From Paraburkholderia ribeironis (GTDB lineage Bacteria; Pseudomonadota; Gammaproteobacteria; Burkholderiales; Burkholderiaceae), in NCBI RefSeq assembly GCF_900019265.1, contig NZ_CYGX02000063.1, positions 1 through 50,880 on the forward strand: a stretch of DNA of 50,880 nt, given 5' to 3'. The position numbers and the translations under genes were made by a program. This document shows, in pieces, positions 42,427 through 50,837 of this stretch. Each line of letters begins with the position of its first letter. Positions within the stretch are counted from its first letter, which is position 1. The notes under the pieces were generated by a model. The model made no database searches. It saw nothing but the letters and a program-made list of their open reading frames with translations, and was not told the DNA's origin.

Positions 42427-44253
42427 TCATGTCCATAGTTTTTCGCCGACCAATAATACACAAGGGTCACCGCGTGGCGTCAGAATGGTTACCCGCCGCT
42501 TACCTCTTGTGACACTAACGCGAAACGTTTGACGGGCCTGGTCATCAACGTTTTCGCGCAAATTAAATCGGACGATCCTATCGCCATTGAAAGGGGGCAG
42601 TCCCTTGCGTTTGACCGGCCATCCTTCGAAGGTGATTACCTCGTCGAACTGCTTGCCCTTTGCCTTGTGCATGTTCATGACGACAACGCCTGATTCAGGT
42701 TTTGTGCCGGTTGAGAAATGCTGCTGGACGAAAGCCTGCCTTGTAATTTCCAGGGCGTTCCGGTACCCACCATTGTTCCGCCAGTCTTGCGACAGGTCTT
42801 GTCGGAGCTGTGTGCCGCGGTCGAGAACACGAATGCTCCTCGCCGCTTCGGCAACTTCACGCAGGCGCTTGCAGGCTCCTACCTCCAACACGTTTCTGAC
42901 CGCGCGCCAGTCGGCGTCGGGGTCGCCTGTCAGTTGCAAAGCACAAACTTGCTCATACACCGCCAGAACGTTGACGATGATGCTGTTCTTACGGACCGCT
43001 TTCCCCTTCGCGTGAGCTGCGACAAGCTCGTCGTATGCCTTGCGTAAGCTGACAGCTTCGTTCAATGCTTCCTGGGACGGCTCGTCGCCACCTTTGCCCT
43101 GGTAATAGTGGCAAAGCAAATCGATCAGCTGCGCGAAGTGCGGGGGCTCGCCGGCGAGCTGCATCAGCAGTGCGATGACTTCTGCCGAAAGAATGGCAGC
43201 CTCCATCTCAACTACCGCGGTGTGCGAAATCGCTTGCATACCGGCTGGGGGCTGGCGAAGTGCATCTGAGACGAGGCGAGTCATCCTTTTTGTTGGAACC
43301 AGAATCGTGAGCGACCAATCCTTGATGCCCAGTTTTATGAGGCGCTGTCGCGCGGCGTAGGTTGTTGTTACAAGCATCGTCATCGCCGGGTCAGTGAACG
43401 GTTCGAAGAGGCGGAACTTGACGCCCTCATACGCCGGCTGACGGAATTTCCCCGTGAGCAAATCGTTACCGAACATGCCGATTTCGGTTCCAGCGCTCCG
43501 ATGATTGTCCGTGCTCAGATCGACATCGACCGGTTTGAATGTCTTTCGGAACTGGTCAAGGCGAGCGGGGTCGGCACCGATCCAGTCATATATTCGCTGT
43601 TCTGGATCGGCAAGCGCGATCAGCCGGGAGTACTTACCCAGTGCCTGCACCACTCGCCACTGGGCACCGTTTGTGTCCTGGAATTCGTCAAGGATGATCA
43701 CAGGATACATGTCCGAGATGAGACGACACACGCGGTCGCTGCCGTACAGAATTTCACCTACATACGTTGCAAACAGGTCAAAGCAGATCCGCCCATCGTC
43801 GATGGCGAGGCGTGTGCGTTCCGCCTCCTCGGCAGCAAGCTTTGCCTCCTTCTGCACATCAGTCAGCTTTCTCACGGGAAACTTCGCGCGGATGCTCGCG
43901 AGCGCGATGGCTTCGCCTGGTGGCGTCAGAATGTCAATCCGTCTTGGCAATCCGACAAGATACCCGTGAGACTTCAGGATGCGCCAAAAGAAAGAATGAT
44001 ACGTCTCGACTTCAATAAGGCGTTTCTGCTCAGACGGTATCCTTTGTTCGTGTTCGATGGCCTCCACGACGCGTGACACAGTTGCACGCGCAAAACTGAC
44101 GAACAGGATCTTCTGCCCAGCGGCGAGTTCACTTCCCGCGATCGTCGCAGCTTTGAGGATTGAAACCGTGGTCTTGCCTGAGCCCGGTCCTCCGACCACC
44201 AGGAGATGCCCGTCGGCATCTAAAACCTCCTGCTGCCCCTTAGTCAATTCCAT
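42427..44253 (-). CDS. gajB: UvrD/Rep-like superfamily 1A helicase, Gabija GajB-like
   Basis: 608 residues from ATG 44253 (MELTKGQQEVLDADGHLLVV), overlapping the end of the OLD ATPase gene by 14 bases; the longer open frame inside that gene is shadow. SF1A motifs in order: Q-motif GQQEVLDA, Walker A GGPGSGKTT (21-29), DEFQD (189-193), ALADPEQRIYDW (about 214-225), LTILVPTKRM (about 315-324), NMHKAKGKQFDEV (about 527-539) and VSVTRGKRRV (about 579-588). All ATPase/helicase residues are present. Partner of the upstream OLD nuclease; together they form a Gabija-type or class 2 OLD antiphage pair. Longer than B. cereus GajB (about 494). Confidence 0.87.
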   Translation of the reverse strand: MELTKGQQEVLDADGHLLVVGGPGSGKTTVSILKAATIAGSELAAGQKILFVSFARATVSRVVEAIEHEQRIPSEQKRLIEVETYHSFFWRILKSHGYLVGLPRRIDILTPPGEAIALASIRAKFPVRKLTDVQKEAKLAAEEAERTRLAIDDGRICFDLFATYVGEILYGSDRVCRLISDMYPVIILDEFQDTNGAQWRVVQALGKYSRLIALADPEQRIYDWIGADPARLDQFRKTFKPVDVDLSTDNHRSAGTEIGMFGNDLLTGKFRQPAYEGVKFRLFEPFTDPAMTMLVTTTYAARQRLIKLGIKDWSLTILVPTKRMTRLVSDALRQPPAGMQAISHTAVVEMEAAILSAEVIALLMQLAGEPPHFAQLIDLLCHYYQGKGGDEPSQEALNEAVSLRKAYDELVAAHAKGKAVRKNSIIVNVLAVYEQVCALQLTGDPDADWRAVRNVLEVGACKRLREVAEAARSIRVLDRGTQLRQDLSQDWRNNGGYRNALEITRQAFVQQHFSTGTKPESGVVVMNMHKAKGKQFDEVITFEGWPVKRKGLPPFNGDRIVRFNLRENVDDQARQTFRVSVTRGKRRVTILTPRGDPCVLLVGEKLWT

Positions 44254-46102
44254 CGACGCCGGTCTCCGGATGCGCATTCTCGTCTGCAGGTTCAACTTTT
44301 TGGGCAGATGGTGGAGACGGCGCACACGCTTCCTTGAGCGTTTTGGCGGCTTCCTTGATCCACGCGGGCGTCTCAGCTTCGCTGCACTGCGCGAGGAAGT
44401 CTGCAATGCCCCAGTTCCCTTTCGACCACGCAAAATACTCGCCGAGTGCATCGACGACCTGGGCGACTGGATCCGGATAGTTCTTCAGGATGTGAGGCGG
44501 CCAGTCAAGTTGACTGGCGAAGCGTTCTAGCGCAGCCTTGGTTGTCCCCTTGATCACAAGATCTTCGAATCCCTTCTCTTCGTGCATCAGCAGTAGTTCG
44601 ACCTCTGCTTTGATCTTCGCTTCATTTTCGTTGTCTTGTTTATCACAGATGCCGAAAGTCCGTTTCCCCAAGCCCCTGTATAGTTTTGCCATGCCGGAAA
44701 CATTCTTCTCCCCGGAGGCATCAACGGTACATATGCCCAACGCTTCGAGCGAGAAGTAGGTCTCAGGATTGAGTTCTGCCAGACGTCGACAGGCGACTGG
44801 GAAGGCCGACGCCTCCGTTGGACCTTCTGCGATCAGGACGCGGCGAGCAAGCAGCCCCTCGCAAAAAATCGTCCTGAATTCTTGCCTGTAACGCTTTGGC
44901 TTCACATTATCGGGCAGTTCAATCGTCCGCTGCGCCAGCATACCTTGTGCATCGCGCGCGAGAACCAGCGTCTCATCAGTTGTAAACTCCTCCAGCACAT
45001 ACGGTGAATGCGAAGTGAAAAGAGTTTGCGATGCAAGTTTGCGCACTTCGTGAACGATACGCTTCTGTGCATAAGGCGGTATCGCGGTCTCCGGCTCCTC
45101 CATCGCAAAGATGACATTCTGTTTGCTTTCCGCGATCTGCGACAGCATGGCGAGCACAAGCATGTTAATCGTGCCCGTCCCCTGGCGATAGAAAGGGGCG
45201 GCGTGCTGGCCGTCGCCGGTGGCAATAAATGCTGTCACGACTTTGCGCAGATGTTCGCGAGTGAGATCGGAAACCTTGAGGTGTGGCTCGACTCCCCATT
45301 CCTTTGGTACGTACTTCTTGAGGGCTGTGTTAATGCTCTCAAGAACAGGCGATATGCCCAGGGCGGGGTCGCTGGCAACTGCCATCCCTGAAAGCGTACC
45401 GAGGGTGTCCTCCCACATCTGCGGCCTTACCTCTTTGAGGCGCAGGATGATGTCGAGAAGACTTCCTCGCTCAAGGCTGAGGGCCCGCGAGCCGGTGCGA
45501 ATGGTGCGCAGATACAGGAAACCGCACAGTTGCTTGTCTTTCCGGGAGAACTGCTCGGGACGGGCGGCTTCCGCGAGGCTGCGTGAGAAGTATGTCCTAC
45601 CTTCAAAGTCGTCCTCCTCCTCATCGTACCAGCCGTGAAAGGTGACTCGTAGAGCCTCGGCTATTGACGCAGCATCCACACCAGCCGGGTTCGGTGTGTC
45701 GTAAAGCTTGCTTGCCGTTGAGTCCCAGAATTCGATGTGGTCGCCAAACCGCGCTCTCTGCTCAAGACTAAGGTCGACGATGACCGCCTCGATCTGAATC
45801 CTGGGCTGCTCCGCGATATCACCTCCGGATGCAGCCGCCTGCGGCGGTTCGGCATCAATGGCCAGCAGCGCCGCGGTGGCATCCACCGGCGGCTTGCTGA
45901 AGTAGCGGCCGTTGAAGAAGTCATGTTCGCTTATCGGTGGTACTCGATTGAGCCGGTCGGGACCGAGTACAAGGTCAAGTGCTTCGAGTACCGTCGTTTT
46001 CCCGGTGTTGTTGTCTCCAATAACAACACCGTGTTTGGGCAAAAGCAGTGTCGCGTGCTTTACGCCCCGAAAGTTGTCGATGCTAAGGCGGATTATGCGC
46101 AT
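44240..46102 (-). CDS. gajA: OLD-family ATPase/TOPRIM nuclease, Gabija GajA-like
   Basis: 620 residues from ATG 46102 (MRIIRLSIDNFRGVKHATLL). ABC-type ATPase halves: Walker A GDNNTGKTT (29-37), signature-like YRQGTGTINMLVLAML (about 305-320), Walker B VIFAMEEPE with E335/E336, and H-loop TSHSPYVL with H365. The TOPRIM nuclease part has AEGPTEASAF (E427-E430 region) and the metal aspartates in GICDKQDNE (D487, D490). This is the class 2 OLD architecture that pairs with a UvrD-like helicase. In Gabija, GajA nicks DNA when nucleotide pools fall during phage infection. The C-terminal 20 residues are acidic and Pro-rich. Confidence 0.88.
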   Translation of the reverse strand: MRIIRLSIDNFRGVKHATLLLPKHGVVIGDNNTGKTTVLEALDLVLGPDRLNRVPPISEHDFFNGRYFSKPPVDATAALLAIDAEPPQAAASGGDIAEQPRIQIEAVIVDLSLEQRARFGDHIEFWDSTASKLYDTPNPAGVDAASIAEALRVTFHGWYDEEEDDFEGRTYFSRSLAEAARPEQFSRKDKQLCGFLYLRTIRTGSRALSLERGSLLDIILRLKEVRPQMWEDTLGTLSGMAVASDPALGISPVLESINTALKKYVPKEWGVEPHLKVSDLTREHLRKVVTAFIATGDGQHAAPFYRQGTGTINMLVLAMLSQIAESKQNVIFAMEEPETAIPPYAQKRIVHEVRKLASQTLFTSHSPYVLEEFTTDETLVLARDAQGMLAQRTIELPDNVKPKRYRQEFRTIFCEGLLARRVLIAEGPTEASAFPVACRRLAELNPETYFSLEALGICTVDASGEKNVSGMAKLYRGLGKRTFGICDKQDNENEAKIKAEVELLLMHEEKGFEDLVIKGTTKAALERFASQLDWPPHILKNYPDPVAQVVDALGEYFAWSKGNWGIADFLAQCSEAETPAWIKEAAKTLKEACAPSPPSAQKVEPADENAHPETGVDGID

Positions 46103-46236
46103 GGGCAGACCTGGTTGGGGGAACATACCTGCTGCGGGATAGCTTATCGCAAGGCGAGTTGTGTGGACTCGCTATCGGTGGTCTGGCAGTTGTAACCCTC
46201 AAGGTGCCGTTGTACACGCACCAGCGCATTTCCTGA

Positions 46237-46495
46237 GCTAAAAGTGTAGAAGCCCAAAAGGACCGTCGATAGTGTACCGAGCAGTTGTCGAGCGCTTCAT
46301 TCGAATTGAGCATCCGGGCACGGTATTCGTCGAGCGCCGTGTCCGTAATTTCGTCTCGCGCGGGATGTACAGGTTCAGCGAAGCATCAGGTGTGACCTTG
46401 AATGCGGTCCGACCAGATGCGTATTGCATATACGCCCGCGGATAGTCGTAACCGTTCCGCATCTCCATCAGACGGGCTGCCGTTTCGTCGAACAT
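46237..46495 (-). pseudogene. small gene split by a frameshift upstream of gajA
   Basis: The first frame from ATG 46495 reads MFDETAARLMEMRNGYDYPR, then AYMQYASGRTAFKVTPDASL and NLYIP. The protein-like sequence continues in the next frame as ARDEITDTALDEYRARMLNS, NEALDN. A one-base shift near 46360 separates them; the original frame after the shift is basic and unlike protein. No SD is obvious. Either a decayed gene or, less likely, a programmed frameshift. No family named. Confidence 0.45.
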
Positions 46496-46527
46496 CGTGA
46501 ATCTCAAAAACAGTTAGCGAGTGGAAA

Positions 46528-46797
46528 ATGCTGAGAGCGACAGTAGAACTCTGGCCGGGTGGCAGGGAAAGCCGGAGGCGCGTGATAGCAACGGCGAAAA
46601 TCGGCAGGGTGAAAAATGGCGCACTCGCCGACTATGAAATAGCCCTCAAAGAAGATCCGCTCGATACTGTCGGTGACATCGCGGTTGTGCGTTTCTCACG
46701 AGTTCTCACCAGAACTGAGAAAGCGGCGACACATCTGGCCCCATATGTACTGTACTTTCTTCGGAAAGTGCAGTACTGCGAGACGCCCGTCCAGTAA
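46528..46797 (+). CDS. small conserved hypothetical protein
   Basis: 89 residues from ATG 46528, with GAGTGGA 5-10 bases upstream. Soluble; N-terminal beta pattern 'MLRATVELWPGGRESRRRVI', ATAKIGRVKNGALADYEIAL, then a basic/helical end. The opening (RATVELWPGG) resembles short hypothetical proteins met in bacteriophage and genomic-island contexts, but I cannot name the family. Divergent from the split gene before gajA; possibly island cargo. Confidence 0.5.
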   Translation: MLRATVELWPGGRESRRRVIATAKIGRVKNGALADYEIALKEDPLDTVGDIAVVRFSRVLTRTEKAATHLAPYVLYFLRKVQYCETPVQ

Positions 46798-47100
46798 GGG
46801 ACAGCGGGGAGTGAGTGTTCGCTCATACAGCCCGTTTCTTTATACAGCACACCGCCCCCTAATCGGGGCTGAGCGTCGGGTGAGCGAAGTCATGCTGAAT
46901 GGATTCGGCCAGCGCGTCGATCGTGATGCCAAACCCCTGCATTCGCCGGCGGGTCAATGAGCGATGCCGGCTTGTTTGGCGGAGAGGCCTCTTTCGCAAC
47001 GAGATTGGCTGGTCCGGCTTGGAGTGGCGAGACATTCGGCCCTCTTCCAAGTGTCGACCAGTCTGTCTCCAACTGCGATACCTGCCCCGGTCCACCGAAC
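46798..47100. other. intergenic stretch without a supported gene
   Basis: About 300 bases between the small plus-strand gene and the ORF coupled to the AAA+ ATPase. Short ORFs on both strands have no SD. No palindrome or repeat stands out. Confidence 0.4.
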
Positions 47101-47316
47101 TCACAGTTCCTGATTCAGGCTCAGTGGAGCGGGACACTCAGGCCTCTTCTCTCGTTGCCAAATGGTCTTTTGGTGAATGGAGCGTATGAGAGTCGGCGCG
47201 AGACGATCGTCTAGTACGTTACGGTCCGCTACCAGGCCGCTGAGATCGAGCTCCGCATCCGACAGCCCGTTGGGTTCGTAGGCGGGCTCTGCAGGCATGC
47301 AGAATACATATCTCAC
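47101..47316 (-). CDS. 71-residue ORF translationally coupled to the AAA+ ATPase gene
   Basis: GTG start at 47316 overlaps the ATPase stop (GTGA). Sequence MRYVFCMPAEPAYEPNGLSD, AELDLSGLVADRNVLDDRLA, then a basic end. Acidic N-terminal half with Leu/Asp pattern, no membrane helix. The overlap and the absence of other genes downstream support real expression; there is no own SD, as usual for coupled starts. A small partner, inhibitor or effector of the ATPase is conceivable. Confidence 0.45.
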   Translation of the reverse strand: MRYVFCMPAEPAYEPNGLSDAELDLSGLVADRNVLDDRLAPTLIRSIHQKTIWQREKRPECPAPLSLNQEL

Positions 47317-48680
47317 CAGCGTGGTCCGCGTCCAAATGAAGAGCGAGGTATCGGCAGCGGACGTTGTTTAACCCTAGAAATCCCAACGGTTGCAGAGGGC
47401 GTGAGCGTGGGTGCGTCGAACTCGAGTGCAAGCGGACAACCCGCGTCCTCGGCGCGAAGCCGCACGTAACCCCGTATCACATTCTCGGAAAACTCATACC
47501 ATCCTCTCCTGAAAAGTTTCAGAATTTTGTTGTGAGCGGGTGTACGCAGGCGGCCGAGATAATTGGTCAGCTCCTTCGAGCCTACCACGGGCATTTGCAC
47601 CACTTCGGCGATGCGCTTGTAGGACTCAAATATTGACGCAAGGCTTCGTTGCAGATCCGAGTGATCTGCCGCGGCCCACAACGCTAACTCGAAGTTCTTA
47701 TCATCCCTGGCGATCGCGCGATCGTAGCCGGGCCTAAGCTTGCCTTCCATGCTGGCAACAGAGCTTCGTATTGCAGCGAAATAGTGCTCGGAGTTTGTCT
47801 CTACCAGTTCAGACTCGTCCTGAAATATCTCCCAGTACATGTTGCTACAGATCAGGTGGATGTAGTGGGGGAAGCCATCGCTGATGGCAGCGATGCGGAA
47901 TTTAATATTCTCGGGGATTTCTATTCCTAGAGCGCCAGCAGACTTCTCAATAATCTCGTACCTGCTGCCGAACATCAGTCGTGAAAGTGGGATTCCCTCG
48001 AAATACCGCTGACTGGATTCGTGGGCGGCTAACAACTCCTCAAGTGAGCTACCAACCCCACAGAAGATGAACTGAACGGGAGCCTCTTGGTCGCTTACCT
48101 GTTTCACGAAATCCGCAAAAAGCTTGCGTTCGTCGGCCTTTTCGATTCGGTCAAATTCGTCGACGACCACAAGAAGCTTACTGGAAGCCTTCTTTGAAAC
48201 GCCGCGCAAATAGGAAACCGCCTGGTTCAGATCGAAGGTTGTCCCGAGATCAACAGCTGCATCGTACTTTACTTCGTATTCGTACCCGACTTCAGCGGCC
48301 ATAGTAGGAGAAATTTTGCCGCCGAGCTTCAACCGGTGTGTTCGGGAAACCGGCTTTGCCTGAGTCGTTATCTCTTGAACAACGCCGCCGATGTTGCTGA
48401 TGATTTGCTGGAATGTTGTACTGGGCTGGCAACCGACTAATATCGGATCGAAGTCCCCACAGTTCTCGAATGCGGCGGTGCGCGCGAGGGACGTTTTGCC
48501 AACCCCCCGGTCGCCATAGATGAAAATATGCCTGCCATCAAAGACCAATGCGCGCTTGATCTGTTCGCGCTGTTGTTCACGGCCCATCAGATATTCTAGA
48601 CTACTTATCGGCTTGCTGACGTGCAGCCATGACTTCACGACATCCGTGAATGTCGCCTCGTCAAACCCCTGAATTGCCAT
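47313..48680 (-). CDS. AAA+/STAND-like ATPase with C-terminal winged-helix-like end
   Basis: 455 residues from ATG 48680 (MAIQGFDEATFTDVVKSWLH) with SD GAGGGTG 3 bases upstream; the open frame further up is not coding. Walker A GDRGVGKTS (56-64), Walker B LLVVVDEFDR (D174, E175), sensor-1-like FIFCGVGSSL (204-213), arginine-finger-like LSRLMFGSRYE (232-242). Similar to Orc1/Cdc6-type and archaeal-type ATPases (AAA_16 group). The C-terminus from about 380 has helical/winged-helix pattern (KILKLFRRGWYEFSENVIRG). Stand-alone ATPases of this type are frequent in defence islands; function here is not known. Confidence 0.8.
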   Translation of the reverse strand: MAIQGFDEATFTDVVKSWLHVSKPISSLEYLMGREQQREQIKRALVFDGRHIFIYGDRGVGKTSLARTAAFENCGDFDPILVGCQPSTTFQQIISNIGGVVQEITTQAKPVSRTHRLKLGGKISPTMAAEVGYEYEVKYDAAVDLGTTFDLNQAVSYLRGVSKKASSKLLVVVDEFDRIEKADERKLFADFVKQVSDQEAPVQFIFCGVGSSLEELLAAHESSQRYFEGIPLSRLMFGSRYEIIEKSAGALGIEIPENIKFRIAAISDGFPHYIHLICSNMYWEIFQDESELVETNSEHYFAAIRSSVASMEGKLRPGYDRAIARDDKNFELALWAAADHSDLQRSLASIFESYKRIAEVVQMPVVGSKELTNYLGRLRTPAHNKILKLFRRGWYEFSENVIRGYVRLRAEDAGCPLALEFDAPTLTPSATVGISRVKQRPLPIPRSSFGRGPRW

Positions 48681-49347
48681 CGTCACCCTCGGCGGAATTT
48701 CTTGATGTTCTCGACGTAAAGTCAAGCGTACCAGAAATGAATATGCACGTGCAGACGGGTAGCCTCCGCGAGAGCCAACTATCAAACGAGATGGAGCGAC
48801 GAGCTGCCGCAGGCTGAGGTGCGCATTGCCTGGTGCAAAGCGCCGTCTCAGAGAGAAAGGTTGGCTTGGTGCAACAGTTGAAAACCACAGAAACCATACC
48901 AAGTGTTCGGCGCGCACGACTACTTTGGGGTACAACGTGTACCAAGGCTTGGAAGTTCCTCTGTTTTAGGCAACCGCGCCTATCGACCCGACAGTTCGGC
49001 GCGCGCCTGTCTGTCCCGCTCGCTATACCTCGAGGACATAGGCAGGAGGTCCCGTTATGGACTGGATGAACGTGCTGGAAGGTGCTTCTTCGTAGAAGCA
49101 CTCACCTGCATTCACCGGGAGCACATGCTCGGAAATTCCCTCTGCTTCCTGGCTTGCCTGGTTTCGTTCGCGCTGATTCTGGGTACCGCGGCAACGACCC
49201 GTCGTGAGGCGGGGTCCATTCACATCGGCCGGAGTTTCTCTTGGAGGGCGTGCATCCAGCGGGCGGATGCGACTACCGCGTAAGCCAATGAGTGAAGTCC
49301 GGTTCCCGGCACATGAGCGTCGCCGACCCGGCGGCAGCGTCCCGTCT
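48681..49347. other. long intergenic stretch without a supported gene
   Basis: About 670 bases. All ORFs on both strands look like shadows (Arg/Ser/Cys/Pro-rich, no SD). A small inverted repeat GGTAC-AACGT-GTACC lies near 48930. The part next to 48680 should contain the ATPase promoter. Confidence 0.45.
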
Positions 49348-49734
49348 TTAGCCAAGCCTCAACAAGAAAGCAAACCAGCCAAATTCCGCCCGGTCTTCGT
49401 ATCTGCTTGCTGTGAACGTTCCGGCTAATGTAGCGCGCGGGGTCTGTCCGTCCACTCGTACATCGTCACTGACCGCGGCGTCAAAGTCATCCAGATATCC
49501 AGTAAATGTCTGAACTTCGCCATCCTGAAGTGTTCTTGCAAATTGAAACTGCTTCGCATTCTGTTTCCAGGTGGGGGTGGTCGCGCCTGATACGGGCTCC
49601 AGAGGTTGCGTAACGTTCTCAGAATCACCAATCGTTCCGATGACAACCCCGTTACTAAGCGACTCAATAGTCAAGTGACCCCGAACGCCATTCATGAAAA
49701 TGGCCCACATGCTCACGCCAGGTATGGAATCCAT
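49348..49734 (-). CDS. small beta-rich hypothetical protein
   Basis: 128 residues from ATG 49734 with the SD AAGGAG 7 bases upstream; the frame upstream is not coding. Alternating strand pattern over the whole length: 'GHLTIESLSNGVVIGTIGDS', QFQFARTLQDGEVQTFTGYL, RATLAGTFTASRYEDRAEFG-WFA. The G-x-L-x-I, F-T-G-Y-L and L-A-G-T-F turns resemble an avidin-like or lipocalin-like small barrel found in scattered hypothetical proteins. No signal peptide. Binding partner unknown. Divergent from the secreted protein gene at 49959. Confidence 0.65.
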   Translation of the reverse strand: MDSIPGVSMWAIFMNGVRGHLTIESLSNGVVIGTIGDSENVTQPLEPVSGATTPTWKQNAKQFQFARTLQDGEVQTFTGYLDDFDAAVSDDVRVDGQTPRATLAGTFTASRYEDRAEFGWFAFLLRLG

Positions 49735-49958
49735 TCGCTTTCTCCTTAAGCCATCGTCGAATCTCAGCGTAGTCACAACACGACCTCTCGTCAAAATGGA
49801 AGCGTAACGATAGCGATATGAAAGGTCAGCAAAAGCGGCTCTCTGCAATCGTCTTCCTTGACGGGAGGCGACGTCGTCTAGTCGCTCGCAGTACACCAGC
49901 CTGCGCTATTGTTCGTAACAGTACTCGGTTACAGCACCCGTCGATGCAGGAGGACCCG

Positions 49959-50837
49959 ATGCGCACGTTCCGGCTTTGCGTGGTTTTGGGGCTGTTCTGG
50001 CTCTTCGGGAGCGGACAGTTCAATCTTGCACACGCTTCCGCGTCCGTGGGTCAGGACATGTGCCAGCAATATGCGTCAAACTGGACAGCGACCGAGCGCC
50101 AAGTTTGGGGTTCGATTTGCCAAACGGGACAATCCGCCTACCCGCGCCCATGCGGCGAACAGAGCTTCCGAGGCGAGTTCACCCACCGAAATTCACAGCG
50201 TCAGCGCGCTGTCGGAACCGGCCTGTTCCAACTTGGATTCAAAATTACCAGCCCACCGGAACTTGCCCTCCAGACGGTTCGCGGCGATGCGTACGTACGC
50301 TGCTTTGAGCGGTACCTCCCGGGCTTTGCCGACATTCCGGATTTTGGGGGTGCAGCGGTAGTAAGCGGCGCGATGCAATCGTTTTCCGGCCGCCTAGTGA
50401 AAACAGTTCTTCCGCGTGAGTGCGGCTACGTGGACGCCATCTCAGGCCAGTTCCTGGCTGCGCTACTTACACAAAGCCCGTACCGCGAGCGCATCGCGGA
50501 TAAAGGCTTTAAGCTGGCGGGCGTAAGAATAACGGGCAATCTGGACCTTACAGGTCGCACAATTCCGGGGAACATGGAATTCGACTGCTTCTATTTTGAT
50601 AACGCGAGCTTTGGGGATGTCACGAGTAACGGCTCATTGAAATTCCAGCGAGGCGGTTTTGAAAAAGCTCCTTCCTTTGAAGGAAGCCGCGTTAAGGGGA
50701 CGTTGGTAATTGACGAAGTTACCATGCCCCGCCTTTATGCCGCAGGCATCGTGGTTGACAAGACACTCGCTCTTTCCCTCCCATCGAAGGATCTCGAACT
50801 GCTCCAGCTAGACGGCAGCACGCTAGGGAAACGCTGA
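49959..50837 (+). CDS. secreted hypothetical protein, C-terminus probably cut by an insertion sequence
   Basis: 292 residues from ATG 49959 with the strong SD AGGAGG 6 bases upstream. Signal peptide residues 1-27 (VVLGLFWLFGSGQFNLAHA). Six or more cysteines in the first 170 residues. From about 175 on, a repetitive pattern (GFKLAGVRITGNLDLTGRTI, GNMEFDCFYFDNASFGDV, GSRVKGTLVIDEVTMP) suggests a right-handed beta-helix like pentapeptide-repeat proteins. The repeat stops in mid-pattern with LQLDGSTLGKR at 50834, where CTAG and an IS-like sequence begin, so the natural protein was probably longer. Confidence 0.65.
   Translation: MRTFRLCVVLGLFWLFGSGQFNLAHASASVGQDMCQQYASNWTATERQVWGSICQTGQSAYPRPCGEQSFRGEFTHRNSQRQRAVGTGLFQLGFKITSPPELALQTVRGDAYVRCFERYLPGFADIPDFGGAAVVSGAMQSFSGRLVKTVLPRECGYVDAISGQFLAALLTQSPYRERIADKGFKLAGVRITGNLDLTGRTIPGNMEFDCFYFDNASFGDVTSNGSLKFQRGGFEKAPSFEGSRVKGTLVIDEVTMPRLYAAGIVVDKTLALSLPSKDLELLQLDGSTLGKR

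Noticed and set aside
49023..49355. Possible group II intron or retron RNA in the long gap before the small beta-rich protein
   Set aside because: A few bases recalled intron-like motifs, but no reverse transcriptase or domain V-like hairpin was found.
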